Assembly (NCBI GenBank): GCA_965228905.1 | Contig: CBDDII010000003.1 | Span: forward strand, 372,001 to 436,000 | Reading direction: 5' to 3' | Source of the DNA: CALKXV01 sp965228905 | GTDB lineage: Bacteria > Pseudomonadota > Alphaproteobacteria > Rhodobacterales > Rhodobacteraceae | DNA: 64,000 nucleotides | In this document: one piece after another, positions 1-8,937 of the stretch | Layout of the letters: every line of letters begins with the position of its first letter | Numbering within the stretch: position 1 is the first letter of the stretch | Notes under the pieces: model-generated | The model's input: only the letters and a program-made list of their open reading frames with translations | Databases searched by the model: none | What the model was told of the DNA's origin: nothing | Made by a program: the position numbers and the translations under genes

Positions 1-1
1 C

Positions 2-1297
2 ATGGACGGCGGCTCGCGCGGCTGGACCCTGTTCAACAAGGACGGCCGCGTCGTCTACGAAAGCGGTGCGTCCTTCGAACACGCGCTGATCCAGATCGGC
101 CATTATCCCGACAAACGCTCTGACGCCAAAGGGGTCGAGCCTGAATCGGTCGAAACCGGCACCTTCGGCGGCACGCCTTACGTCTTCATCGGCTCGGAAC
201 GCGGCTCGGCTGTCGGCGTCTACGACGCGACCGACCCGGCAAACCCGGTGCTGAAGCAACTCCTGCCCTCGGGCATCGGCCCGGAAGGTTACGTCGCCAT
301 TCCCGAACGCAACCTGCTTGTGTCGGCGAACGAGGTCGACCTGATCGAGGACGGCGGCGTGCGCAGCCACGTCATGATCTTCGAATATCAGGACGCGCCA
401 GCCGCCTATCCGCAACTGACCAGCGCGGGATTGGACGAACTGGTCGGCTGGGGTGCGATTTCGGGCATGGTCGCTGACAAGGACGGCATCGTCTGGGCGG
501 TGAACGACAGCTTCTACGGTTTCCAACCCTCGATCTTCAAGATCGACACCAACGCCAGCCCCGCCAAAATCATCGACGTGATCCGCATCCATCGCGCCAA
601 TGGCGAAGCGGCGCAAAAGCTCGATCTCGAAGGCATCACGCTGGATGGCGAAGGCGGTTTCTACGTCGCATCCGAAGGTCGCACGGAACGTGCCATTCCC
701 CACGCGATTTATCATGTGACAGCGGACGGCCTGATCGAAACCAACTCGGCCGAAATCGTGATCCCGCCAGAGTTGATGAACGTCGAACGCCGCTTCGGCT
801 TCGAAGGTATCACCAAGGTGGGCGACACACTCTGGATGGCGGTTCAGCGCGAATGGGCCGACGATCCGAAGAACCACGTCAAACTGGTGTCCTACAACCT
901 TGAATCCAAGGAGTGGGGTGCCGTCCACTATCCCAAGGCAGAACCCGAAACCGGCTGGGTCGGCCTGTCCGAGATCACGGCTTTCGGCGATCATGTCTAT
1001 GTCATCGAGCGCGACAACCAGATCGGCGCAAATGTTGTGACGAAAAAGGTCTATCGCATCCCGCTGGCCGAAATGCAGCCTGCCGCGCTGGGCGGTGACC
1101 TGCCTGTCGTCACAAAGGAACTGGTCGTCGACCTGATCCCGCAGCTTCAGGCACAGGGCGGATACGTGGTCGACAAGGTCGAAGGGCTGGCAATCATGGA
1201 AGACGGCACGATCTGGGCCTCGACCGACAACGACGGTGTCGATGACAGCTCGGGCGAAACCTTCTTCTGGATCGCCGCGACCGCACAACAGTTTTAA
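2..1297 (+). CDS. secreted esterase-like phytase-family protein, C-terminal part (5' end outside window)
   Basis: The reading frame is open at the window edge, so the true start lies upstream. About the first 110 residues resemble the end of a choice-of-anchor I beta-propeller (GSRGWTLF, PESVETG, GPEGYVAIPERNLLVSANE). From about residue 145 to the end the pattern fits the esterase-like activity of phytase family (EGITLDGEGGFYVASEG, FGFEGITKVG, VEGLAIMEDGTIWASTDND). Such proteins are usually exported and may act on phosphate esters, but substrate cannot be read here. The protein ends FWIAATAQQF. A strong hairpin terminator follows. The fusion of the two propeller-like parts is seen in sequence; the enzyme activity is family-level inference. 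Confidence 0.75.
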   Translation: MDGGSRGWTLFNKDGRVVYESGASFEHALIQIGHYPDKRSDAKGVEPESVETGTFGGTPYVFIGSERGSAVGVYDATDPANPVLKQLLPSGIGPEGYVAIPERNLLVSANEVDLIEDGGVRSHVMIFEYQDAPAAYPQLTSAGLDELVGWGAISGMVADKDGIVWAVNDSFYGFQPSIFKIDTNASPAKIIDVIRIHRANGEAAQKLDLEGITLDGEGGFYVASEGRTERAIPHAIYHVTADGLIETNSAEIVIPPELMNVERRFGFEGITKVGDTLWMAVQREWADDPKNHVKLVSYNLESKEWGAVHYPKAEPETGWVGLSEITAFGDHVYVIERDNQIGANVVTKKVYRIPLAEMQPAALGGDLPVVTKELVVDLIPQLQAQGGYVVDKVEGLAIMEDGTIWASTDNDGVDDSSGETFFWIAATAQQF

Positions 1298-1316
1298 CAC
1301 GTAACGATTTCTTGCA

Positions 1317-1347
1317 GGCCCGGTGGTTCGCCCCGCCGGGCCTTTTT
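1317..1347 (+). terminator. rho-independent terminator after the phytase-like gene
   Basis: GGCCCGG at 1317-1323 pairs with CCGGGCC at 1336-1342, followed by TTTTT at 1343-1347. It lies 20 bases after the stop codon, between two convergent genes. Confidence 0.85.
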
Positions 1348-1356
1348 CGTGGCCAG

Positions 1357-2979
1357 TCAGTCCCGGCTGATGCGCCGGCACAAAAGGATCGTCGGCAACA
1401 ACCCGATCCCCGCGATCACAAGGCTGGGCACTGCGGCCCCCGTCAACCTCTCGTCCGAGGCCAGCCGGAACGCCTGCACCGCCAGCGTGTCGAAATTGAA
1501 CGGCCTCAGGATCAGCGTGGCGGGCAGTTCCTTCATCACATCGACGAAAACGATCAAGGCCCCGGTCAACAGACTGGGTGCCAAAAGCGGCAAGTGAACC
1601 CGCCAGGCCGTCGACACCGGCGAAGTGCCAAGCGTGCGCGCGGCGTGGTCCAGGTTGCGCGGAATGGCACTTGCCCCGCTTTCATAGGCGCTAAGTGCTG
1701 CCGCCAGGAACCGCACCATGTAGGTTACCAGCAACAGCGCGATCGAACCGGTGACCAAAAGCCCGGTCGATATGCCAAAGGTCTCCTCCATGAACCGGTC
1801 CAGCCGATTGTCGAACGCTGCCATCGGCACCATCAGCCCGACCGCGATCACCCCGCCCGGAACCGCATAGCCAAGCCGCCCGATCTGAAAGGCCCCGTTC
1901 GCGAAACGACCCGGAAAACTCCGCCTGAACGAGCCAAGCAACAGCGCGGCAAAAACCGTAATCCCGGCACCCGACAGGGCAAGGATCAGGCTGTTGGTGA
2001 TGAACTGCTGATACCTCGGGCTGAACAGGTTCTGTTCGGAATGCTGCGCCATCGTCACAAGGATCAGCGCCGGGATCACAGCGCCCGCCAGCACCGGCAG
2101 GGCACACAAAAGAAAGGCACCCGCCGCCTTGACCCCTTTCAATTGAAAACGCGGCATCATCTCGCGCTTGCGTCCGTGAACTACCGCAGGCGCATCCCGC
2201 GTGATCCGCCCCATGAAGGCCAACAACAAGGCAAAGCTGAGCAGACACAAGGCAAGCTGCGCCGCAGCCGCCCGGTCGGCCATGGAAAACCAGCTTTGAT
2301 AGATGCCGGTCGCAAAGGTCTGCACGCTGAAAAACGCCACGGTTCCGAAATCCGCAATTGTCTCCATCGCCACCAGCAACACGCCACCCACCGCCGCCGC
2401 CCGCGACATGGGCAGAGAGACACGGAAAAAGATGCGCCAGGGGCTTTGGCCAAGCGTGCGTGCCACAAGGAACTGCGCCGCGCTCTGGCTCAGAAACGAC
2501 GCCCGCGCCAGAAGATAGACGTAAGGATACAGCACCACGGTCAACATTGTCGCCGCACCGCCGAAAGACCGGATCTCGGGAAACCAGTAATCGCGCGGCC
2601 CCCATCCGAACACGTCGCGCAGGGTCGATTGCACGATGCCGGGATGATCCAGCACATGGGTATAGGCATAGGCCAGAACATAGGCCGGAAAGGCAAAGGG
2701 CAGGACCAGCGCGATTTCCAGAACGCGCCGCCCTGGAAACTCGGTCATCGTCACCAGCCATGCGGCACCGACCCCGATGGCAAAGGCGCCCGTGCAGGTC
2801 AGCGCAACCAGCCCGAGCGTATTCAGCGCAAAGCGCGGCAGCACGGTTGCCACCAGCCCCTGGATGGTCTCGCCCGGCACGGAAAGCGCGGCAAGTACGA
2901 CGGCAAGCACCGGAAACAGGCAAATCGCCAGGATCAAACTTGCACCGCCATAAAGCGCATATGTCGAAAAGCGTGCCAT
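1357..2979 (-). CDS. iron(III)-type ABC transporter permease (FbpB/ThiP-like)
   Basis: A 540-residue inner-membrane permease with two fused permease halves, the arrangement typical of FbpB-type ferric iron importers. About 12 hydrophobic segments are visible. Each half carries an EAA-like loop with the conserved Gly and a following Pro (ARTLGQSPWRIFFRVSLP; ARTLGTSPVSTAWRVHLP) that contacts the ATPase. An ATG at 2979 was preferred to the in-frame TTG at 3006 that would add nine residues (LTKDCADP), which lacks a clear ribosome site. It is the last gene of a minus-strand group after threonine aldolase. No binding protein or ATPase partner is present here, so the metal substrate is inferred only from the family. 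Confidence 0.85.
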   Translation of the reverse strand: MARFSTYALYGGASLILAICLFPVLAVVLAALSVPGETIQGLVATVLPRFALNTLGLVALTCTGAFAIGVGAAWLVTMTEFPGRRVLEIALVLPFAFPAYVLAYAYTHVLDHPGIVQSTLRDVFGWGPRDYWFPEIRSFGGAATMLTVVLYPYVYLLARASFLSQSAAQFLVARTLGQSPWRIFFRVSLPMSRAAAVGGVLLVAMETIADFGTVAFFSVQTFATGIYQSWFSMADRAAAAQLALCLLSFALLLAFMGRITRDAPAVVHGRKREMMPRFQLKGVKAAGAFLLCALPVLAGAVIPALILVTMAQHSEQNLFSPRYQQFITNSLILALSGAGITVFAALLLGSFRRSFPGRFANGAFQIGRLGYAVPGGVIAVGLMVPMAAFDNRLDRFMEETFGISTGLLVTGSIALLLVTYMVRFLAAALSAYESGASAIPRNLDHAARTLGTSPVSTAWRVHLPLLAPSLLTGALIVFVDVMKELPATLILRPFNFDTLAVQAFRLASDERLTGAAVPSLVIAGIGLLPTILLCRRISRD

Positions 2980-3057
2980 CGGGTCAGCGCAATCCTTGGT
3001 CAGCAATCACGCCTTGCTAGCAGGGCTTGCACCGCTGTCCAATGCCGTGACACCGCA

Positions 3058-4110
3058 TCAGCCATAGATCCCGCGCATCTCTTCGGTGAAATATGCGAGC
3101 GCACCGTCGTCGATCCCCTTGTGCATGGCCAGCCGGATCGGCCCGTCAGAGCCTCCACCCAAAAGAATACCCGCCTTCGCCATCTCGTCGCGTAAGCGGT
3201 CGTTCGCTCCGTCGCGCGGCGTGAAAAAGACCATGTTTGTGGCTTGTCGCACCTCTCCGGCCCCCATCTTGGCCAGCGAACCGGCAAGCGCCTCTGCACG
3301 TTGATGATCCTCGTTCAGCCGCTCGATATTGTGGTCCAGCGCGTAGAGACCCGCCGCCGCCAGCACGCCCGATTGCCGCATCCCGCCGCCCAGCATCTTG
3401 CGATAACGCCGCGCCCGCGCGATCACGTCGCCGGGGCCGACAAGAACCGACCCGGCAGGCGTACCCAGCCCCTTTGACAGGCAGATCGACACCGTGTCGA
3501 ACAACTCCGCCATCTCGCCCGGTGAACAGCCAAGCGCGATCACCGCATTGAAAAAACGCGCCCCGTCCAGGTGGAGCGACAGACCAGCCGCCCGCGCCGC
3601 TCCTGCGGCCTCCGCCGTTCGCGCCAGAGAAACCGCCTTGCCCCCATGCGTGTTCTCAAGACAGACCAACCGCGTGATCGGCTTGTGGCTGTCGTCGGGC
3701 TTCACCTCAGACGAGATTACCTCGGCCGACAAACCCCCGTCCGCCTCGACAGGCACCGTGCAAATCGCGATCCCGCCCAGAACCGAACTGCCACAGGCCT
3801 CGTCCGCCGCGATGTGATACTCGCGCCCGACGATCACCTCGTCACCACGCCCGCAATGGGCCAGCAGGGCGCAAAGGTTGCTCATCGTGCCGCTGGCAAC
3901 GAACAGAGCCTCTTCCTTGCCCAACCGCTCGGCCAGTGCCCCTTCCAGCCGATTGACCGTCGGATCGTCACCGTAGACGTCATCGCCCAACTCGGCGTCA
4001 TACATGGCCTTGCGCATACCCTCGTCGGGTTGCGTCACGGTATCGCTGCGCAGATCCACGCGCGGTACGTTCGTTCCATCGGCACGCGCCGCCCCGGCAT
4101 AGTGGTTCAT
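3058..4110 (-). CDS. ltaE: low-specificity L-threonine aldolase
   Basis: PLP enzyme of 350 residues that cleaves L-threonine or L-allo-threonine to glycine and acetaldehyde in the cytoplasm. The N-terminus has the family signature DLRSDTVTQPDEGMRKAM and GDDVYGDDPTVNRLE. The PLP lysine lies in SICLSKGLGTPAGSVLVG, and the Asp-rich pocket in LHLDGARFFNA. Length is normal for the family. It starts four bases after the stop of the upstream rhodanese gene, so the two are probably cotranscribed and translationally coupled. Confidence 0.93.
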   Translation of the reverse strand: MNHYAGAARADGTNVPRVDLRSDTVTQPDEGMRKAMYDAELGDDVYGDDPTVNRLEGALAERLGKEEALFVASGTMSNLCALLAHCGRGDEVIVGREYHIAADEACGSSVLGGIAICTVPVEADGGLSAEVISSEVKPDDSHKPITRLVCLENTHGGKAVSLARTAEAAGAARAAGLSLHLDGARFFNAVIALGCSPGEMAELFDTVSICLSKGLGTPAGSVLVGPGDVIARARRYRKMLGGGMRQSGVLAAAGLYALDHNIERLNEDHQRAEALAGSLAKMGAGEVRQATNMVFFTPRDGANDRLRDEMAKAGILLGGGSDGPIRLAMHKGIDDGALAYFTEEMRGIYG

Positions 4111-4114
4111 GCTG

Positions 4115-4513
4115 TCACCCTTCCGGCTTGCCTTCGACGGGTCCGCCTTGCTCTTCCCAGGTCGAAAAGCCTTCTCTCAGGTGTGCGGCGCCGAAACCCA
4201 TTTCCCCAAGCGCGGCAACCGTCAGGGCTGAACGCCATCCGCTGGCGCAGTGAAAGACGTACTTCTTGTCTTGCCCGAACACCTCCTTGAAATAGGGGCT
4301 GTCGGGATCGACCCAGAACTCCACCATGCCGCGCGGGGCATGGACGCTTCCGGGAATGTACCCCGTCCGCTGCCGTTCGCGCACGTCGCGAATATCCACG
4401 ATCACCACGTCAGGATCCTCGACCATCGCGATCAGGTCTTTGGTCTCGACCTCTTCGATCCGTTCGCGGGCCTCCGCCACCAGTTGGGCGGCGGTCTTTT
4501 TCAGTTTCTGCAT
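4115..4513 (-). CDS. rhodanese-like domain protein
   Basis: A single-domain sulfurtransferase-like protein of 132 residues. It shows the rhodanese pattern VVIVDIRDVRERQRTGYIPG and the active-site loop FHCASGWRSA, with the Cys that would carry a persulfide. The ATG at 4513 (MQKLKKTAAQ) was chosen because upstream residues do not look protein-like and a GGTGAG ribosome site precedes it. A 159-residue form from 4594 is possible. It is the first gene of the group with threonine aldolase and the FbpB-type permease; why these three sit together is unclear. Confidence 0.88.
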   Translation of the reverse strand: MQKLKKTAAQLVAEARERIEEVETKDLIAMVEDPDVVIVDIRDVRERQRTGYIPGSVHAPRGMVEFWVDPDSPYFKEVFGQDKKYVFHCASGWRSALTVAALGEMGFGAAHLREGFSTWEEQGGPVEGKPEG

Positions 4514-4665
4514 TGCTCTCACCGGGAAATTTGGCGTTCGGCTCATGTTGGCCGTGCCGGTGCCGCAGGGCAAGTGCCCGATGGAAAATTGCAATCACGG
4601 GGACTTGCTATAGGGTGCAAGCCAGCGCCTTTGCCGGGATGGCCGCAATCTGCATGGATAACTGA

Positions 4666-5559
4666 ATGCCCGAAGGACATGACGTCGGCTGGATACAACC
4701 GAGTGCTGCGGTGGTGGTGCTTCGAACCTCCGACGAGTCGATTGTCGCAGCCAGTGCCAATCTTTCGCAGTTCATTCCCGACGCGGAGGTCGACAAGACC
4801 CTCGGGAATATGGCCGAAAAGATCCTTGGACCAACGCTGATGCACGCGGTCCGCAACGCCCGGACACTGCCGCACCTCGAAACGCAACCAGAGCTTCTGG
4901 GCGAGTTCGATCTGGGCAGCGGGCCGTTTGAATGCACTGCGTTCGCCATCGGGGACTTGATCGTAGCCGAACTTCTGAAAGGCGAAATGCAGGGCTCGGC
5001 GCTGGAGCTTTTGAAAGACATGCGAAGGCTGACCGAAAAGATGCAAGGGGCAGGGGACTGCCAGGGCTTGCTGCAACAGGTGATCGGTCTCATCCGTATC
5101 CTGAGTGGCTATGACAGGGCCCAGGCGCTGCAATTCGACGGGGATGCAAGTTGCCGGGTCATCGCGGAATCCCGGCGGGGTTCGCTGCCGGAAACCCTTG
5201 GGTCCGTTGTGAATGCGCCGATTGTGATCACAGATACGCCGATGAAGTCCTGTCACCATGTGAATGATGCCGATGCCGAACCCGTAGCCGTAAGCACGAC
5301 AACTCAGGACAAGCTCGATCTGTCACTTCTGGCGATGCTTCAGCCCGACGCAATTCGGCTTCAGTCGCTTGCCCGTCAGGACTTGAAAGCCGATTTCATA
5401 CTGCCGCTTGCTACCGACGGTCGTCTCTGGGGCGCGCTTCACTTTCAGCACCGCCGGCCTCGCACCCCGTCTTCGCGTTTCCGGCAGGCGTGCCTTGCCA
5501 TCCGGCCCTTGATCGAAGCGCACCTCGCACGGTTTGATAACCCGGCGAGTTCTGGATGA
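4666..5559 (+). CDS. degenerate phytochrome-like PAS-GAF protein without output domain
   Basis: 297 residues. Residues 10-37 (IQPSAAVVVLRTSDESIVAA, then SANLSQFI) match the start of the bacteriophytochrome PAS domain. Residues about 130-290 match the GAF domain (YDRAQALQFDGDASCRVIAE, DADAEPV, LDLSLLAMLQ, TDGRLWGALHFQHRRPR). No Cys lies in the N-terminal arm that would bind biliverdin. The PASDIP motif is absent (GSVVNAPIVITDTP instead), and the conserved bilin-contacting His appears replaced by Arg in DAIRLQSL. There is no PHY domain, kinase or other output. I infer that it cannot bind a bilin normally and may be a protein-interaction or small-ligand sensor. It stands alone on the plus strand, about 150 bases from the divergent rhodanese start. 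Confidence 0.72.
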   Translation: MPEGHDVGWIQPSAAVVVLRTSDESIVAASANLSQFIPDAEVDKTLGNMAEKILGPTLMHAVRNARTLPHLETQPELLGEFDLGSGPFECTAFAIGDLIVAELLKGEMQGSALELLKDMRRLTEKMQGAGDCQGLLQQVIGLIRILSGYDRAQALQFDGDASCRVIAESRRGSLPETLGSVVNAPIVITDTPMKSCHHVNDADAEPVAVSTTTQDKLDLSLLAMLQPDAIRLQSLARQDLKADFILPLATDGRLWGALHFQHRRPRTPSSRFRQACLAIRPLIEAHLARFDNPASSG

Positions 5560-5651
5560 ATTGTTCCTGAAATCGCACCAATTCTGTATCTATCGGCCCA
5601 ATTGTCGTCACAATCGGTTAGTAGTCCGACGACGAAGAGACGAGCCTGGCC

Positions 5652-6608
5652 ATGAAACTCATCATCCAAATCCCTTGCCACAACGAGGAAGAAACACTTC
5701 CCGAAACTCTTGCGGATCTCCCGCGTGAGGTGCCTGGATTCGACAAGGTTGAATGGCAGATCATCAACGATGGCTCGACCGACCGCACGGTCGAGGTTGC
5801 GCGCGCGCATGGTGTCGATCACATTGTCGACCTGTCGCACAACAAGGGTCTTGCCTCGGCCTTCATGGCCGGGATCGAAGCGGCGCTCCACGCCGGTGCG
5901 GATGTGATCGTCAACACCGACGGTGACAACCAGTACGACGCAAGCGGCATTCCCGACCTGACCGCACCGATCCTCGAAGGCAAGGCACAGATCGTTGTCG
6001 GCGAACGCCCGATCTCTGCCATCGAACATTTCTCGCCCATCAAACGCGCCCTTCAGAAACTTGGAAGCTGGATCGTGCGCGTGGCCAGCGGGACGGAAAT
6101 CGCCGACGCCCCAAGCGGCTTTCGCGCCATCCACCGCGATGCGGCGATCCAGCTATATGTCTTTGACCGCTACACCTACACGCTGGAAACGATCATCCAG
6201 GCCGGACGGCTGGGCATCCCGATCACTTCGGTCCCGATCCAGGTCAACGACCCGACCCGTGAATCGAGACTGATCAAATCGGTCCGCAGCTATGTCTGGC
6301 GGTCGTCGAAAACGATCCTCAGGATCGCCGTGCTTTATAGCCCGTTCCGGTTTCTCGCCATGCTGTCGCTGGTCATGTTCATCCCCGGCATCGCGGCATT
6401 CGCGCGGTTCCTGATCTATTACGCGATAGGCAAGGGTGACGGGAACATACAATCCTTGATCATCGGTGCAGCATTCATCGCTGCGGGGGCCGTTTTCTTC
6501 ATGGGCGGGCTGATCGCAGATCTTGTCGCGGCAAACCGCATCCTGTCCGCCGAGATTCGAAGCCGCCTTCTGAAGATGGAACTCGACAAATCTGCCAAGC
6601 CCGACTGA
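5652..6608 (+). CDS. family 2 glycosyltransferase (DPM1/GtrB-like) with C-terminal membrane anchors
   Basis: 318 residues. The N-terminal GT-A domain has IIQIPCHNEEETLPETL, the nucleotide-binding INDGSTDRT and a DxD-type metal motif in NTDGDNQYD. The mid part (PSGFRAIHRDAA, FDRYTYTLETI) is typical of polyprenyl-phosphate sugar transferases. Two hydrophobic segments lie at about residues 232-256 and 270-295, so the enzyme is probably anchored in the inner membrane. It likely moves a sugar from a nucleotide donor to a lipid carrier; the sugar cannot be read. No glycan cluster surrounds it. Confidence 0.85.
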   Translation: MKLIIQIPCHNEEETLPETLADLPREVPGFDKVEWQIINDGSTDRTVEVARAHGVDHIVDLSHNKGLASAFMAGIEAALHAGADVIVNTDGDNQYDASGIPDLTAPILEGKAQIVVGERPISAIEHFSPIKRALQKLGSWIVRVASGTEIADAPSGFRAIHRDAAIQLYVFDRYTYTLETIIQAGRLGIPITSVPIQVNDPTRESRLIKSVRSYVWRSSKTILRIAVLYSPFRFLAMLSLVMFIPGIAAFARFLIYYAIGKGDGNIQSLIIGAAFIAAGAVFFMGGLIADLVAANRILSAEIRSRLLKMELDKSAKPD

Positions 6609-6682
6609 CGGAACATCGGCGACTTGCCTTGCTCCGCGACTCCGGCTAGCTTTTCCGGAAATTATGCAAGATACGGGAAATT

Positions 6683-7390
6683 TTGCAAAACATCGGAGAA
6701 GCCTTCGCCCTGGCGCTGCACCTGCTGGTGGCCCTTGATGCCGACCTCTTGGAGATTGTCGGCCTGTCTCTCTATGTCAGCCTGTCCGCAACCCTGATCG
6801 CCTGCTTTCTGGGCCTGCCGTTCGGAGCCTTTCTGGCCGTCGCCCGCTTCCCCGGTCGCGGCGCGGTTCTGATCGTGGTGAACGCCCTGATGGGCCTGCC
6901 GCCGGTGGTCGTGGGATTGCTGGTCTATCTCTACCTGTCCAGGTCCGGCCCGCTTGGCTTTCTTGGCCTGCTCTATTCCCCGACCGCCATGATCATCGCG
7001 CAGACCATCCTGATTGCGCCCATCGTCATCGCCCTGTCGCGCCAGACGCTGGAAGACCTCCATTCAGAATACGACGAACAATTCCGCGCCCTGTCGCTGA
7101 CCCGCAGCCAGACGGTGGCGGCCCTCCTCTGGGACGGTCGCTTTGCGCTTTTGACGGTCGCGCTCGCCGGGTTCGGCCGGGCAGTTGCCGAGGTGGGCGC
7201 GGTCATGATCGTCGGCGGCAACATCGACCATCTGACCCGGGTGATGACCACGACCATCGCGCTGGAAACCTCGAAAGGAAACCTGCCCTTGGCGCTGGCC
7301 CTGGGTATTGTCCTTCTGGCCGTCGCGATGGCGGTGACGGCAAGCGTTCACGGGATTCGCGCATCGGCGGAAAAGCGGGCCTATGCGTGA
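6683..7390 (+). CDS. tupB: tungstate ABC transporter permease TupB
   Basis: 235-residue inner-membrane permease with five to six hydrophobic segments and the ATPase-contact loop ALSLTRSQTVAALLWDGRFALLT. The C-terminal part AVAEVGAVMIVGGNIDHLTRVM is characteristic of TupB/ModB-like permeases. The start is a TTG at 6683, since no in-frame ATG exists until well inside the first membrane segments and the N-terminus QNIGEAFALAL fits the family. Its end overlaps tupC by 8 bases. It is the first gene of tupB-tupC-tupA-regulator. Confidence 0.92.
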   Translation: MQNIGEAFALALHLLVALDADLLEIVGLSLYVSLSATLIACFLGLPFGAFLAVARFPGRGAVLIVVNALMGLPPVVVGLLVYLYLSRSGPLGFLGLLYSPTAMIIAQTILIAPIVIALSRQTLEDLHSEYDEQFRALSLTRSQTVAALLWDGRFALLTVALAGFGRAVAEVGAVMIVGGNIDHLTRVMTTTIALETSKGNLPLALALGIVLLAVAMAVTASVHGIRASAEKRAYA

Positions 7391-8135
7391 AGCACCCATC
7401 GACATACACAATGCCACCCCGGCGTCCGGCATGATCGAAGTGTCCGATCTGCAATACATGGCGGGCGAAACGCCCCTGCTGGATATTCCCGCACTGAGGT
7501 TCCGCGACGGTGGAACGACCGTGGTCATGGGGCCGAACGGAGCGGGCAAAAGCCTGCTTTTGCGCCTCTTGCACGGGCTGATTCAGCCGAAATGCGGTCG
7601 CGTCCTGTCAGATGGCCGCCCGCTGGACGCTGCCCTGCAAAGACAACAGGCGCTGGTCTTCCAGAAACCGGTCCTGCTTCGCCGGTCGGTTGCGGCTAAT
7701 CTGGACTTCGTGTTGAAGGCTCGTGGCAAATCCCGCGGCCATCAACAGGAACTGTTGCGCCACGTCGGCCTTGCAGATGTTTCCCACCGCCCGGCGCGCC
7801 AGCTTTCGGGCGGGGAACAGCAACGCCTTGCCATTGCGCTGGCGCTTGCCACCGAACCCAAGGTTCTTTTTCTTGATGAGCCGACGGCAAGCCTTGATCC
7901 GGCTTCGACGCTCGCCATCGAAGACATCGTGAAACAGACAGTGGCTGGCGGCGTGCGGGTGATCTTTGTCACCCACGACATCGGGCAGGCCCGACGTCTG
8001 GCGGATGATGTCGTTTTCCTTGCGAATGGAAAGCTGGCCGAACAGGCAGACGCCGCGACTTTCTTCGACAACCCGAAATCCCCGGTGGCACGTGCCTATC
8101 TCGGGGGAAAAATCAATGAACTGGTGGAGGACTGA
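7383..8135 (+). CDS. tupC: tungstate ABC transporter ATP-binding protein TupC
   Basis: 250-residue ATPase that powers tungstate uptake. Walker A is MGPNGAGKSLL, the Q-loop is LVFQKPVLLRRS, the signature is LSGGEQQRLAIA, Walker B is VLFLDEPTASLDP and the switch His is in VIFVTHDIGQARRLAD. The ATG overlaps the end of tupB (ATGCGTGA), giving translational coupling. The TGA is separated by one base from the tupA start, and the tupA ribosome site GGAGG lies inside the last codons of this gene. Confidence 0.94.
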   Translation: MREAPIDIHNATPASGMIEVSDLQYMAGETPLLDIPALRFRDGGTTVVMGPNGAGKSLLLRLLHGLIQPKCGRVLSDGRPLDAALQRQQALVFQKPVLLRRSVAANLDFVLKARGKSRGHQQELLRHVGLADVSHRPARQLSGGEQQRLAIALALATEPKVLFLDEPTASLDPASTLAIEDIVKQTVAGGVRVIFVTHDIGQARRLADDVVFLANGKLAEQADAATFFDNPKSPVARAYLGGKINELVED

Positions 8136-8136
8136 A

Positions 8137-8937
8137 ATGAAATACACGGCAATTATCCTGGGTGCGTTCCTGGCAAGCCCGCTTTGGGCGGAATCCATCG
8201 TGGTGCAATCCACGACGTCGACCAAGAACTCGGGCCTTTACGATCACATCCTGCCCATCGTCGAAGACGCGATCGGCGTCGAGGTGAACGTGGTCGCCGT
8301 CGGCACCGGCCAGGCGATCCGCAACGCGGCGAACTGCGACGGTGACGTCCTGCTGGTTCACGCCAAGGCGGCCGAGGAAGATTTCGTTGCCGATGGCGGT
8401 GGCGTGGCGCGTGATGATCTGATGTACAACGACTTTGTCATCGTCGGCCCCGAAAGCGATCCGGCCGGGTTGAACGGCTCGACGGATGTGACCGCTGCCC
8501 TCATCAAACTGTCCGGGTCCGAAGCCCTGTTCGCCTCGCGCGGTGACGACAGCGGTACGCACAAGAAGGAACGCGCGCTCTGGACCGCCGCCGGTATTGA
8601 TCCCACCGCTGCCTCGGGTGCATGGTATCGCGAAACCGGCTCGGGCATGGGCGCCACGCTCAACACCGGGATCGGCATGGGGGCCTATGTGATGACGGAC
8701 CGCGCAACCTGGATCAGCTTTGACAACAAGCAGGATTACACGATCCATGTCGAAGGCGACGAGGCGCTGTTCAACCAATACGGCGTCATCCTGGTCAACC
8801 CCGAGCGTTGCCCGACCGTGAAAGCCGAAGCGGGCCAGTTGTTCATCGACTGGATCCTGTCCGAAGCGGGCCAGACAGCCATCGCCGCCCACAAGATCGA
8901 TGGTCAGCAACTGTTCTTTCCGAACGCCGCCCATTGA
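8137..8937 (+). CDS. tupA: tungstate-binding periplasmic protein TupA
   Basis: 266 residues. A short signal peptide (MKYTAIILGAFLASPLWA) ends at an AxA-like site before ESIVVQSTTSTKNSGLYDHI. The TTST motif is the oxyanion-binding segment typical of TupA. Further family segments are VAVGTGQAIRNAANCDGDVL, FASRGDDSGTHKKE, WYRETGSGMGATLN and AYVMTDRATW. It captures tungstate (possibly molybdate) for the TupBC channel, in line with a need for tungsten enzymes such as formate or aldehyde oxidoreductases encoded elsewhere. Confidence 0.94.
   Translation: MKYTAIILGAFLASPLWAESIVVQSTTSTKNSGLYDHILPIVEDAIGVEVNVVAVGTGQAIRNAANCDGDVLLVHAKAAEEDFVADGGGVARDDLMYNDFVIVGPESDPAGLNGSTDVTAALIKLSGSEALFASRGDDSGTHKKERALWTAAGIDPTAASGAWYRETGSGMGATLNTGIGMGAYVMTDRATWISFDNKQDYTIHVEGDEALFNQYGVILVNPERCPTVKAEAGQLFIDWILSEAGQTAIAAHKIDGQQLFFPNAAH

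Noticed and set aside
1312..3195. 627-codon plus-strand frame opposite the permease
   Set aside because: Arg/Gln/Pro-rich translation without motifs, antisense to a well-defined membrane protein.
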